Shown here: positions 1 through 9,050 of the stretch, piece by piece
Position numbering within the stretch: position 1 is the stretch's first letter
How the letters are laid out: each line of letters opens with the position of its first letter
Assembly (NCBI GenBank): GCA_016718845.1
Contig: JADKCK010000032.1
Coordinates: 1-64,000 of the forward strand
DNA: 64,000 bases
Reading direction: 5' to 3'
Source of the DNA: Sphingobacteriales bacterium
GTDB taxonomy: Bacteria > Bacteroidota > Bacteroidia > Chitinophagales > UBA2359
Made by a program: the position numbers and the translations under genes
Notes under the pieces: generated by a model
What the model saw: the letters and a program-made list of their open reading frames with translations, nothing else
The model's database searches: none
What the model was told of the DNA's origin: nothing

Positions 1-1034
1 CCACCTCCGCTACCACCACCGACAGTAGCATTTGCACTCGCATTAACGGCGGTTACATCATTTAAAACTTGGCCTGTAAGTGCTGTACCTGATGTAAGTG
101 TTGTGGCACTACATGGAGCAGAAGTTAATGTCATTTTTAAATTATATACGACATCGGCATTGCAATTATTATCTACTACTCGCACAAAGTAAGTACCTGC
201 AGCAAGTGCGATGTATGTAAGAGTTGCTGCTGCTGAAGAGTTATTCGGTGAAGAACAAGCTAAACTACTAAATGTTCCACCACAAGCATTTGTCGTTGAA
301 CTTAACAATTCGATGCGCAAATCTTGTGATTGGGCATTGGCTATGTTGCCTGTTATTACTGCTGCAGCAATATCGATAGTTTGCGCTTGCGTTGTAGTAA
401 AGGAGTACCAATTGTAAAAACATCCAGAAGTTCCGGCAGGCGAATCACTACTTGGACATGTTGTAGCAACAGTAGTAGTAGTAGGATCTATTATTGCTCC
501 TAACACTTCAGTACCTGAAGTTAAAGAAGTTGCATTAGAACAATTAGCTCCGGTAATGCTAAGTCTATATTCGATATCGGCATTACATTGATAGTCAGTT
601 ACACGAACATAATATGTTCCTGTAGCAGGTGCCGTATAATTAAGACGCGCATCACTCGTGTTCGGTCGTGATGAACCGCCATCACATCCTACCTTTGTAA
701 GAGATGCACAAGTACCGCTATATAACTCTAAACGAACATCACGTGTAGATGAATTAGTCACATCTATTGCAAGATTTACTGTTTCGCCAGCAGTGAGCGA
801 AACAGTGTACCAGTGATATTGACAATCGGGAGTAGAACTACCTGTAGCACTATCACCAGAATTGCAATCACCAGCAACCAATGGAGTAGTAGTAGCGTCA
901 TTCAAGCCTCCAACGGCATCAGTGCCGGGGGTTAATGCCGTTGCCCCGCCACAAGTTGTCCCCTGAGCTTTAAGTACTTGGGTTGTAAAAACTACAAACC
1001 CTAATAAAAACAATATAGTAATTATATTTTTCAT
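1..1034 (-). CDS. Secreted PPC-like repeat protein, N-terminal part
   Basis: The frame is open from an ATG at 1034-1032 to the window edge, so the C-terminus is missing. It starts MKNIITILFLLGFVVF and has a signal peptide ending near LKAQG. Two or more units of about 120 residues follow, with the pattern W-Y-x-V/F-(S/T)-(L/T), 'IDVTNSS..DVRLELYSGTC' and 'GTYYVRVTDYQCNADIEYRLSITG'. This pattern is typical of bacterial pre-peptidase C-terminal (PPC) beta-sandwich domains on secreted Bacteroidota proteins. A Gly-rich stretch lies at the edge. The protein is probably exported by T9SS, but its sorting domain lies outside the window. It sits 5 bp downstream of the 227-residue gene on the same strand and is probably cotranscribed with it. 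The catalytic part, if any, is not visible. Confidence 0.75.
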   Translation of the reverse strand, partial: MKNIITILFLLGFVVFTTQVLKAQGTTCGGATALTPGTDAVGGLNDATTTPLVAGDCNSGDSATGSSTPDCQYHWYTVSLTAGETVNLAIDVTNSSTRDVRLELYSGTCASLTKVGCDGGSSRPNTSDARLNYTAPATGTYYVRVTDYQCNADIEYRLSITGANCSNATSLTSGTEVLGAIIDPTTTTVATTCPSSDSPAGTSGCFYNWYSFTTTQAQTIDIAAAVITGNIANAQSQDLRIELLSSTTNACGGTFSSLACSSPNNSSAAATLTYIALAAGTYFVRVVDNNCNADVVYNLKMTLTSAPCSATTLTSGTALTGQVLNDVTAVNASANATVGGGSGG

Positions 1035-1039
1035 TGATT

Positions 1040-1723
1040 TTAGTTAAAGTTGTAGATAATAGAATGTAGTTGCTCTATTTCATCGGCTTTAAAACCCGAT
1101 GCGTTGATGGTAGTTTCAAATTCTGTTTTTAGTTTTTGTATTTGCTCTGCCGATTGGAATTCTCCGTATTCGCTTTCGGGGTAATATTTTGTTTTACCAC
1201 TTAAGTAATTGGGAGCTTTTTCGTTGAGTTTTTTAAGGCTATTGATAGCCTCTTTACCTTGTACAAGCCGTTCCCATTTATCCAACTGTTCGGGAGTAAG
1301 CACCACTAATGCGCGTTTATCTCTAAACTTCTTGAGGCGGTCTATTTCGTTGGCTTTCCAAGCATCATCTACCTCTGTTCTTTGGCGTGTGTTGTTGATG
1401 CGCTCAAAAGCCTTTTCGTTTTCGTACGATACATGCTCTTTTTGCTCTTCGTTCAGCCCCAAAATACGGTCAAACGCTTGGAGCATGGCAGGTAATTCTG
1501 TCCCTTGATTTGCACTTACGGAAGCATTAATTTCAGCCGTTTGGGACTGTTTCCGTGTTTCCGAATCACCACTAGTAGCAATGGCTGACGTTGTTGCTTG
1601 AGCGGTAGGTGTTTCTCCTCCCCCACCCCAATTCAAACGAGCAGCAAACTGCGAAGCCATCACCACCGATGTGGCAAGGGCTAAACCAACCGCGAGGGTC
1701 AGTAACAATTTTTGTCTTGTCAT
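1040..1723 (-). CDS. Membrane-anchored hypothetical protein
   Basis: A 227-residue protein not assigned to a named family. Residues 5-27 are a hydrophobic signal peptide or anchor (LLLTLAVGLALATSVVMAS). A low-complexity Thr/Ala/Ser linker runs to about residue 75, followed by a charged, mostly helical domain. That domain contains 'LGLNEEQKEHV' and 'LTPEQLDKWERLV', which resemble the LTxxQ motifs of Spy/CpxP-like periplasmic proteins; this similarity is only suggestive. The start is supported by the signal peptide and by a -7 box at 1888-1895. The 165-bp leader carries a long hairpin. The secreted repeat protein begins 5 bp downstream, so the two probably form an operon. Confidence 0.7.
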   Translation of the reverse strand: MTRQKLLLTLAVGLALATSVVMASQFAARLNWGGGGETPTAQATTSAIATSGDSETRKQSQTAEINASVSANQGTELPAMLQAFDRILGLNEEQKEHVSYENEKAFERINNTRQRTEVDDAWKANEIDRLKKFRDKRALVVLTPEQLDKWERLVQGKEAINSLKKLNEKAPNYLSGKTKYYPESEYGEFQSAEQIQKLKTEFETTINASGFKADEIEQLHSIIYNFN

Positions 1724-1788
1724 GATTGATTTTTTTTTATTTTTTTGATTGTATTGAAAATGTTATTTTTTAAAAGACAAAGATTTAC

Positions 1789-1836
1789 TTACAATTGCTG
1801 CAAATATTCTTTGGTAAAGAACAACAGCAATTGTAA
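1789..1836 (-). promoter_or_regulatory. Long hairpin in the 5' leader
   Basis: A perfect 12-bp inverted repeat (TTACAATTGCTG at 1789-1800, mirrored at 1825-1836) encloses a second stem (TTCTTT at 1807-1812 with AAAGAA at 1816-1821). It lies between the -7 box and the start codon, where it could control translation or mRNA stability. It has no T-tract of a terminator. Confidence 0.5.
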
Positions 1837-1887
1837 CAAAGTAAACATATTTCACCTATTTTGTTTTGGCTAGAATTTAAACGGACG

Positions 1888-1895
1888 CAAAGATA
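1888..1895 (-). promoter_or_regulatory. Bacteroidota -7 promoter box (TATCTTTG)
   Basis: TATCTTTG reads on the minus strand, with a TTG-containing -33-like element about 21 bp upstream. It lies about 165 bp before the 227-residue protein gene and defines a long leader. Confidence 0.55.
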
Positions 1896-2294
1896 CAACA
1901 TTAATTCCCTCTTTGTCAACTAAAATAGGTGTACACTTTGGGGCAGTTGTTAAGGCTTTTTTTGACAAAAAGAATTACTATCTTTCAAAATATCTAATAC
2001 TAATTACTGACTAATAGCTACTTATATAGCAAAATAATTGCGTATTATTATATAATGGGTAAAAAATACAAGCTAGTAATGGCAAAAAAACCATTTAAGT
2101 AGCTACATTTTTACTTTTAATAGACATTTCTGCTTGCCAAATGTCACTTTTTAGTGGGACTATTTTTTTGTTTTTCAGGCATTGTATTATTAATTAATGT
2201 CCTATTATTGAGGTACGGAAACAACACCTCCGTAAAGCTTGCATAGGCACTATAAGGTTGCTTGTACAAAAAACAAGCGTTTTTGTTTTAATCA

Positions 2295-2700
2295 CTCATG
2301 TTACGCAGAGGTAACCCAAACGAGTTGGCTATTAAGCGGCATGGAGCTTTTTTAGTTTTTTGTTGTTTTTTTGTTGCTGCTTACCACCCAATCATGTTCT
2401 TTTACTTTTTTGCTTGATCAAAAAAGTAACAAAAAAATCAACAATAAGGCTAGTATAGTAATTGGCTAAAATGGGCAACATTACGCTAAAAGATATAAAC
2501 TTGCACGCCAAACGGCTTGTTTGTCGAGTTTATTTCTGGGTTCGGTGTGGCGTGCTTCAAACAGTATATCTTTTTAACGCTCCATTTTTGCCCATTTCTT
2601 AACGCCAATTTCTATAATGCCGGTCTCTTCCTCCAAATAATGCAAAGCGTAGCTAAAAATACCAAATGGCTAATTATAAAAATGGGCTGCGTAACATGAG
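2295..2700. mobile_element. MITE-like element, copy 1
   Basis: A 406-bp element with 14-bp perfect terminal inverted repeats (CTCATGTTACGCAG at 2295-2308, mirrored at 2687-2700). It is flanked by a 7-bp near-duplication: TTAATCA at 2288-2294 and TTAGTCA at 2701-2707. Inside are a short dyad around TTGCTTGATCAAAAAAG and a large imperfect hairpin, about 2470-2597. A second copy lies at 62175-62576. No transposase is present; a 60-codon frame inside it is not credible as a gene. The TIRs and duplications indicate a non-autonomous transposon. Confidence 0.75.
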
Positions 2701-2712
2701 TTAGTCATCTGC

Positions 2713-2753
2713 CAAAAAAAACAATTTCCCGACACTTAATAAGTGTCGGGAAA
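2713..2753 (-). terminator. Rho-independent terminator of the OmpA-family gene
   Basis: A perfect stem (TTTCCCGACACTT at 2725-2737 pairing with its mirror to 2753) is followed on the minus strand by a run of T (A at 2714-2721). It lies 30 bp after the stop of the 775-residue gene. Confidence 0.85.
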
Positions 2754-2783
2754 TGTGTTGTTTATTGGTGTTTGTATGCTATG

Positions 2784-5111
2784 TTAGTCAGCCCAAACAA
2801 TATCTACTCGGCGGTCGAGGGCGTTAGGCGTGCCACTCGTTGTTAGCGATTTGCCATAAGCGTTTAGCACTACTTTCGAGGGTTGTATGCCATAAGCTTG
2901 AATCAATCGGTCGCGGACGGCATTGGCTCGGCGCTCGGACAGTTTGCGGTTATAGTCGTCGCCACCTGTTGAGTCGGTGTAGCCACTAATGGTAATTTTT
3001 GCTTCGGGATAGGTACGCAATACGTTTGCCATTTTTTCGAGTTTGCTTACTTCGCTTGTTTTAATAACGGTTGAGTTATTATCGAAATAAATGCTGGTGT
3101 TGCGCATAGGTGCAATGGCTTGCTGATAGGTAACTTGCGGGGCAGCTTGCTGTACAACAACTTGTTGTGGAGCTGGTGTTTGTACAATAATAGGTTGCTG
3201 TTGTGGAGCAGGTTTGTTCGATAAGTCTTTTACTTGGTCTTGCAAAGCCTTAATTTGGTTCAACAATTCTTGGTTATTATTTTGCTGCGGGGCAGGCGTA
3301 TTGATAATAACTGGCTGCTGTTGTTGTGCAGGTTTATTGTTGATGTTGTTTAGTTGGTTTTGCAAATCACGTATTTGTTGTTGCAACTGCTCGTTTTGGT
3401 TGTTGTTTTGTGGCACAGGCACATTGTTTATAATGGGTGTGCTGTTGCTTTGCATAGGTCGTCCTTCTATGGCACTTAGTCGGGTGCTGATAGAGTTTAG
3501 TTGTATGCTTAATGCCTGCATGGTGTTCATCATGGCTTGTGTTTCGGCGGGGCTGTTGCCGTTTGTGGCGGCAGCAGGTGCTTGTTGCACAATAACGGGT
3601 TGTTTGCCTTGGGCTGCCAAATTATTGTTTAGGGCGGCAATTTGGTCGCGTAGGGCTTGCATATCGCGCTGATAATACAATGATGATGCATCGGTGGCGA
3701 TAGGCAAGGTAGTAGGTGCGGGCAAGTTGGCATCTTGTGCTTTTAGGGCAGCAAGGCGTGCTTGTTCGGCTTGTTCGGCTTTAAAAGCGGCTATTTCGGT
3801 GCGCATTTTTTGCAATTCGAGCAAATATTTGGCATCTACGCTTGTTGAGTCGGCAGTTTTTACGTTGTTTGCGGTGGTAATAGACAAGTATTTAACTTGG
3901 TTGCTTAGTTCGTTGATACGGGCTTCGGCTGCTTTGCGTTGTTCTTCGGTTTGCACATCTTTTAGGTTGGCAAGGTCGCGTTGCAGCAGTTCGTAATCGG
4001 CGCGCGATTGGGCAATTTGTTGTTGTACTTGATTGTTGTTTAGTTTAATGGCATTGAGCGAATCCAACAAAATTTTTGTTTGCTGTGCCATCGAGCTATC
4101 AACGGTCATTTGATAGTTTTTGCTGCTTAAGCGCAAAGTATCGTAAAGGGTTACAAACGAGTTACCAACGGGTATTTCGGTAGGTACTACTTTTACGGTT
4201 TCGGTTTGGGGCAGGTCGTTGCTTGAGTAAAAAACGGGTGGGTGGAAGTCGGCGCGGCGGCGGCCAAAGCTAACCCTTAAACCCAAAGAGGTGTAAGCAT
4301 ACATATCGTTGTTAAACAAAGCAACATCGCTGGTGTTGTTGGCGCGGGTGCCTGTGTAGGCGGCATTTGGTTTAATGGCAAATGCTTGTGTGGCATTGTT
4401 GGCGCTGGTGCTAAAGTTGTTGTTGGCTACATCGTCCAGATGGTCGGTAAAGGCATAGCGCAAATCGGTTTGCAAGTGTAGGCTTAACCAACTTGCCAAC
4501 CTAAAACGCAAACCAATACCTGCATTTACGTGTGGCACAAGGGTGCTGTACGAGCCGTCCGATTCGGTTTTTAGTTGGTCGAGGCGGGTTTCAAAATTGC
4601 CATCTTGAGTAACTGCTTCGGCATAGTTATAAAAATTGTTGTTGGCATCTCTAAGATCGCCATAAACTGCAAAATTGGTTAAACCGCCGCCAAGCATTAG
4701 GTAGGGGGTTATAAAAAAGCGTCTTTCGGAGCGGAAGATGAACGAGCCGTTGAGGTCGCGCAGTTTTGTTTGGGCGTTAAGCGAGCGGGCATAAAACCCA
4801 TCGGTGTTGTCGCGGTCGCGGTCGTTGGCGGTAAAGCTACCTTGTGCGTAGTTAACACACAAGCCAATGCTACGCGATATTTTTCGCTCGACGGAGATAC
4901 CCCAAGTAACGGGTCGGTCTTTGGTGGGTTTAAATTGGGTGGTTACCTCTTTGAGCAAGTTATTGCTGCTTAGGTCGCCATGATAACCCATATAACCTAC
5001 ACTACCGCCTACGCGCCAGCCAAAGCCATCTTGTTGGGCATGTACAAGTGCTTGCGTACCGCACAGCAAAAGTACAGCGAATACTGATTTTTTAATTATT
5101 TTTATTATCAT
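2784..5111 (-). CDS. OmpA family outer-membrane/peptidoglycan-binding protein
   Basis: A 775-residue envelope protein. The signal peptide is residues 1-25 (ends ALVHAQQ). Residues of about 30-290 are rich in alternating aromatic strands and resemble an outer-membrane beta-barrel ('GGSVGYMGYHGDL', 'YTSLGLRVSFGRR'). Residues of about 330-640 form a coiled coil with Gln/Asn/Pro-rich linkers. Residues of about 660-775 are an OmpA C-terminal domain: 'TSIYFDNNSTVIK', then 'ISGYTDSTGGDDYNRKLSERRA' with the Asp and Arg expected to bind diaminopimelate, then 'VVLNAYGKS'. It probably anchors the outer membrane to peptidoglycan. A strong terminator follows. The Gln-rich mid-segment is longer than in standard OmpA. 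Confidence 0.9.
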   Translation of the reverse strand: MIIKIIKKSVFAVLLLCGTQALVHAQQDGFGWRVGGSVGYMGYHGDLSSNNLLKEVTTQFKPTKDRPVTWGISVERKISRSIGLCVNYAQGSFTANDRDRDNTDGFYARSLNAQTKLRDLNGSFIFRSERRFFITPYLMLGGGLTNFAVYGDLRDANNNFYNYAEAVTQDGNFETRLDQLKTESDGSYSTLVPHVNAGIGLRFRLASWLSLHLQTDLRYAFTDHLDDVANNNFSTSANNATQAFAIKPNAAYTGTRANNTSDVALFNNDMYAYTSLGLRVSFGRRRADFHPPVFYSSNDLPQTETVKVVPTEIPVGNSFVTLYDTLRLSSKNYQMTVDSSMAQQTKILLDSLNAIKLNNNQVQQQIAQSRADYELLQRDLANLKDVQTEEQRKAAEARINELSNQVKYLSITTANNVKTADSTSVDAKYLLELQKMRTEIAAFKAEQAEQARLAALKAQDANLPAPTTLPIATDASSLYYQRDMQALRDQIAALNNNLAAQGKQPVIVQQAPAAATNGNSPAETQAMMNTMQALSIQLNSISTRLSAIEGRPMQSNSTPIINNVPVPQNNNQNEQLQQQIRDLQNQLNNINNKPAQQQQPVIINTPAPQQNNNQELLNQIKALQDQVKDLSNKPAPQQQPIIVQTPAPQQVVVQQAAPQVTYQQAIAPMRNTSIYFDNNSTVIKTSEVSKLEKMANVLRTYPEAKITISGYTDSTGGDDYNRKLSERRANAVRDRLIQAYGIQPSKVVLNAYGKSLTTSGTPNALDRRVDIVWAD

Positions 5112-5224
5112 ACAATTAGTAAAGAATAGATGGTGAAGGGATTTTGATTATTAATTATTGATTATTAATTATGAATTATTGGCAACTAACGAGTTACAAG
5201 CAAACAAATTGACAGCGGAGGGTC

Positions 5225-5242
5225 GTTCATGTAGACATGAAC
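5225..5242. promoter_or_regulatory. Palindrome upstream of the OmpA-family gene
   Basis: GTTCATGT-AG-ACATGAAC is a perfect 8+2+8 dyad, about 115 bp before the start of the 775-residue gene. It could be an operator; no regulator is identified. Confidence 0.3.
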
Positions 5243-5384
5243 AAGGGCGTTTGGTGAAATTTGAGTACCGCATTGGGCGCTTGCATTAAGCTATTTAAAA
5301 ATTACAGCAACACAAATCTACCGATTTTACCTTCGTATTTTTTGCAGCGCAGTTTTTCCATAATTCATAATTTACAACTTATAA

Positions 5385-6560
5385 TTATCTTTTATTACCT
5401 AAACCCATCCAAAGGTTTACTTCGGCGCTTACGCCAATAAAAGGTTGTACGCGAATTTCTTTTAGGTCTATGTTAAAGCCATCTTTTTTTGTTTCGAGGA
5501 AAGCAGCACCTGCGTTGATGCGGATAAACTGGAAAGCGCGATAGCCCAAACCTACATAATAAGGGCGACCAAAGATAGGACCTGTTACGATGTTATCGTT
5601 TTCGTCGCGCATGTTATTTAAGAAAGCACCAACCGACAACGAAGTGTGGCTCCAGAATGGAGAAAGAGCAGCACGACCCAATGGGAACGACAAACCTGCA
5701 TACAAACCGTGGTCGTAGCTTAGGTTATTGATACCTCCATTAAAATAAACGCCACCATAACCTACATTAACAGCTAAGGTATTGCGGGTTTTTTCGGTTG
5801 GATAATCGCGTACTTCTTTGTTGTCGCTTACCACCAACATTTCGGTGTTTATGGTTTGCTCTAACTCGGTGTGTATGGCGGCTTTTAGTTCGCCAATTAA
5901 TTTTTCTGAGTACATACGGCGTGCTTCGCGGCGTTTGCCGTATTCGTCTTTCGAGAACACATTTACACCTTTGCGCAAACGAGCGCTTTTAAGTTGTTGG
6001 ATTTTGTTTTTAACAATGTCGGAAAAGCCTGCAAATTCAAAGTTAATTTTGTTAAGATACAACGAAGTACCACGGTCAACAATATCGTTTAGGTCTTTTA
6101 CCAAGTGTCCAGATGTTTTGTCGATACTTAGTTTGCGGCGTTCTACCGATATTACCCCATCAACATAAGCATCTAAAGAGGCGTTAAGGGTTTGTTTTAG
6201 GTTTTCTTTTTCAACGGCGCTAGCTTTGCGGTAGCTGTTTAGTACTATGTCGTATTCGTTTCCGCCACGCAACATATAGTTTACTGGCACCTCGAAGGTT
6301 TGCCCTACGTTGCTAAACGAGCGTTTCCAAACAGCCGTATACAAAGGTGCTTTGTGTACTTTGCGCGGATGATGCACTTGTACCTGTACCATATCTACAT
6401 CGGCAGGTACTTGCCCCGATACCATAATATAGCTTTCGGCGGGCAATGGTTGTCCTTGATTAAAGTAGTTTTTTTCGTAGTCGAAAATAATAGTCTTATA
6501 CTGTGCAAACGAACTTACGCTTGCGCTTAGTAGCACTAAAAGTACGAGTAATTTCTTCAT
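5385..6560 (-). CDS. Secreted outer-membrane hypothetical protein
   Basis: Not assigned to a named family. I start at the ATG 6560-6558 because it gives a clean signal peptide (MKKLLVLLVLLSASVSSFAQ); an in-frame ATG further upstream would bury it. The mature 370 residues have an alpha/beta N-terminal part with a basic stretch (residues about 200-245, 'KRREARRMYSEKL'). The last 130 residues look like beta-barrel strands: 'NVGYGGVYFNGGINN', 'GLYAGLSFPLG', 'YYVGLGYRAFQF'. A small outer-membrane barrel with a periplasmic domain is the best description. The same strand continues with the OmpA gene after 273 bp. Confidence 0.75.
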   Translation of the reverse strand: MKKLLVLLVLLSASVSSFAQYKTIIFDYEKNYFNQGQPLPAESYIMVSGQVPADVDMVQVQVHHPRKVHKAPLYTAVWKRSFSNVGQTFEVPVNYMLRGGNEYDIVLNSYRKASAVEKENLKQTLNASLDAYVDGVISVERRKLSIDKTSGHLVKDLNDIVDRGTSLYLNKINFEFAGFSDIVKNKIQQLKSARLRKGVNVFSKDEYGKRREARRMYSEKLIGELKAAIHTELEQTINTEMLVVSDNKEVRDYPTEKTRNTLAVNVGYGGVYFNGGINNLSYDHGLYAGLSFPLGRAALSPFWSHTSLSVGAFLNNMRDENDNIVTGPIFGRPYYVGLGYRAFQFIRINAGAAFLETKKDGFNIDLKEIRVQPFIGVSAEVNLWMGLGNKR

Positions 6561-6720
6561 GGAAGATTTTTTTTGTGATTTATTAAACTTGTTTTGTATT
6601 GTTATGCATTTTTGACCCACTTATGGTTATTAAGTCACAGTTTTGTTTGTTAAGTTGGTGTGTAATTTAGTATTTTAGAGGTTTTAAACTATTTATCTGG
6701 CATGGTGGCTAATACCAATG

Positions 6721-6728
6721 CAAAGGTA
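6721..6728 (-). promoter_or_regulatory. -7 promoter box (TACCTTTG)
   Basis: TACCTTTG on the minus strand, 160 bp before the 391-residue outer-membrane gene. A divergent TAATTTTG box at 6898-6905 (plus) lies 62 bp before the MFS gene. Otherwise 6561-6966 holds nothing recognisable. Confidence 0.5.
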
Positions 6729-6966
6729 CAGCATTTAAACATCCTAAGCATTACACATTTGTAGATTAAAATTACATGATTATTGTTTTGCACTTAATTT
6801 ATTGCACACAAACCGCTATTAGCCCGTTGTTTTGTGGTAACACGTCTTAATTGCATTTTTTTGACGATTTAGGTGTTATTTTACGTAATTGTTCAATTAA
6901 TTTTGTTTTCTTTGCTGCTGCATAACGATTTGAGTAGTTTTCATCATTTTTTTCAAGCAATCATCT

Positions 6967-8259
6967 ATGAGCCAAGCATCGTCTACCAAAAACATTTCTT
7001 TATTTACTATTTTTTTTACTGTTTTCCTCGATTTGTTAGGCGTTGGCATTGCCATACCTATTACGGCTCCTTTGTTGCTCAATCCGGCATCGGGTATGTT
7101 GGGTATTGACTATTCTATGGCAGCTCGCACTATTATTTTAGGGTTTTTGATAGCATCGTTTCCGATGGCTAGTTTTTTTGGAGGACCCTTGTTAGGTGCT
7201 TTGTCCGACAGGTTTGGGCGCAAACGTTTGCTGATATTGTCGTTGATTGGTACTTTTATTGGTTATTTAATTTTTGCTTGGGGTATTTATACTCAAAACA
7301 TTGTTTTATTGTTTTTAAGCCGCCTTATTGATGGTTTTACGGGTGGCAACATTTCTATTATCCAATCAACAATTGCCGATGTGAGCGATGAAAAATCGAA
7401 AGCCAAAAACTTTGGTTTAATTGGTATGGCATTTGGTTTGGGCTTTATTTTAGGACCCTACATAGGTGGCAAATTGGCTGATAGCAATTTGGTGTCGTGG
7501 TTTAGCTACGATACACCATTTTTGTTTGCAGCTTTGTTATCGGCTATCAATATTGGTTTGGTTATCATCAACTTTAAAGAAACGCTTACTTCAAAAACAA
7601 ATAGTGTTATTAGTATGTTTACGGGTTTTAGCAATATTGCACAAGCATTTAGTGGGCATTTAAAATGGTTGTTTATTAGTATCTTTTTTATTGCCTTAGG
7701 GTTTAATTTTTACACCCAGTTTTTTCAGGTTTTTTTGATTAAAAAGTTTCAGTTCAATCAAACACAAATTGGCAATTATTTTGCTTTTATTGGCTTGTGT
7801 ATTGCTTTAGTACAAGGCGGTTTGGTACGTTTGGCATCGGGCAGATTAGACCCGCGCATGGTGTTAAAATATGGTTTGTTGGGGTTAAGTTTTTCGTTTT
7901 TGTTGGTTTTGTTACCGCAACAGGCATGGCAAATGTATTTTACGGTTCCGTTTATCGCTATTTCGCAGGGCATGTCGGCACCTAACCTTACGTACATGGT
8001 ATCCGCAAATGCGTCGGCAAGTGAGCAGGGCAAAATTTTAGGCATTAATCAATCGGTGGCTGCCTTAGCTATGGCTTTACCACCTATTTTAGCCGCTTTT
8101 ATCGATTTGATAAATGTTAATTTGCCTATTATTACTGCTTCGTTTTTTGTTTTGTTAGGATGGGGATTTTTAATGTACTTTATTAAAACACAACAAATTG
8201 CCCACAACAAAACACCCATTAATGCGTGCATGGGTGCAAATATAGTCTTTTATCTGTAA
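6967..8259 (+). CDS. MFS transporter, TetA/multidrug type
   Basis: A 430-residue inner-membrane proton-coupled exporter of the major facilitator superfamily with about 12 predicted membrane helices. The loop between helices 2 and 3 carries motif A ('GPLLGALSDRFGRKRLL', residues about 73-89). 'LSRLIDGFTGGNISIIQS' and 'GFILGPYIGG' match motifs B and C of drug/H+ antiporters of the TetA branch. The substrate cannot be read from sequence. The C-terminal tail (INACMGANIVFYL) follows a short basic loop and lies in a stem-forming stretch. An AT-rich hairpin terminator overlaps the stop codon. Confidence 0.88.
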   Translation: MSQASSTKNISLFTIFFTVFLDLLGVGIAIPITAPLLLNPASGMLGIDYSMAARTIILGFLIASFPMASFFGGPLLGALSDRFGRKRLLILSLIGTFIGYLIFAWGIYTQNIVLLFLSRLIDGFTGGNISIIQSTIADVSDEKSKAKNFGLIGMAFGLGFILGPYIGGKLADSNLVSWFSYDTPFLFAALLSAINIGLVIINFKETLTSKTNSVISMFTGFSNIAQAFSGHLKWLFISIFFIALGFNFYTQFFQVFLIKKFQFNQTQIGNYFAFIGLCIALVQGGLVRLASGRLDPRMVLKYGLLGLSFSFLLVLLPQQAWQMYFTVPFIAISQGMSAPNLTYMVSANASASEQGKILGINQSVAALAMALPPILAAFIDLINVNLPIITASFFVLLGWGFLMYFIKTQQIAHNKTPINACMGANIVFYL

Positions 8260-8294
8260 AACAACAACATCAAAGAAAATTTTGTTGTTTTTTG
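8257..8294 (+). terminator. Terminator after the MFS gene
   Basis: AAAACAACA pairs with TGTTGTTTT, followed by T residues, starting at the stop codon of the transporter. It is AT-rich, hence a moderate call. Confidence 0.5.
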
Positions 8295-8349
8295 TTTATT
8301 TATGACTACAAAACAGGTTTTGTCCTGTATGATAGAAAAAAATAGTTAA

Positions 8350-8997
8350 ATGCTTAAAAAATACCTTTATTATTTCTCTCAATCTATCCGCAATCGTGGC
8401 TGGATGTTTACTTTTAAACTTTTGTGGCACGAATGGCTCGACGAGCGATACTATGGTATTAGCACGCTACAAATTGACATACAAGACCTTCATTTAGACG
8501 ATAATCATCATTATCAAGGTGCAAGTTATTTTGTACTCAATCAAACATTGAGCCAATTACCTATCGAGGCACAAAAAACTGTTTTTATAGATTTTGGTGC
8601 AGGCAAAGGCAGGGCTTTAGTGGTAGGTGCAAGCAAACATTTTGCACAAGTTATTGGTGTTGAATTATCTAAGGACTTATGCCAAGTAGCTCATCAAAAC
8701 ATTGCAAAAGTACAACATCGTTATCCACATACCCATTTCGAGATAGTAAATACCGATGCCCGTACCTATGCCCTTCCGAGCAATGCCAATGTGTTATTTT
8801 TCTTTAATCCGTTTGGTGCGTCGGTCATGCAGCAAGTAATAAACAACATACAACAATCGGTGCAAAAACACCCTCGTCCGTTGTATATTGTTTATGTAAA
8901 TCCGGTATTTAGCGATTTGTTTTTAAGCAACAATTTTAGTATTTTTTACGAACTTAGGAGTAAAAACTACCCCGAAGCGATTATTTTTTTTACCTAA
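8350..8997 (+). CDS. Class I SAM-dependent methyltransferase
   Basis: A 215-residue cytosolic protein. Motif I of class I methyltransferases is at residues 79-90 ('FIDFGAGKGRAL'), the acidic end of strand 2 is 'IGVELS' and a post-I Asp is 'NTDARTYALP'; the motif IV-like segment is 'NVLFFFNPFG'. The N-terminal 60 residues are basic/aromatic with a 'YYGISTLQIDIQDLHL' segment that is common in Bacteroidota methyltransferases of unknown substrate. It follows the MFS gene in the same direction after 90 bp, with a terminator-like hairpin between, so it is probably transcribed separately. Confidence 0.8.
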   Translation: MLKKYLYYFSQSIRNRGWMFTFKLLWHEWLDERYYGISTLQIDIQDLHLDDNHHYQGASYFVLNQTLSQLPIEAQKTVFIDFGAGKGRALVVGASKHFAQVIGVELSKDLCQVAHQNIAKVQHRYPHTHFEIVNTDARTYALPSNANVLFFFNPFGASVMQQVINNIQQSVQKHPRPLYIVYVNPVFSDLFLSNNFSIFYELRSKNYPEAIIFFT

Positions 8998-9050
8998 AGT
9001 AAGGGATTAAAAACTTTTTGCGTTGTTGTGTGTTATATTTTTTTTAAAAA

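Noticed and set aside
2517..2699. 60-codon frame inside the MITE-like element
   Set aside because: It crosses the internal hairpin and the terminal repeat and has no start context; the element explains the sequence.
5798..6168. Frames on the plus strand within the outer-membrane protein gene
   Set aside because: Shadows of the minus-strand gene, which has a signal peptide and coherent domain.
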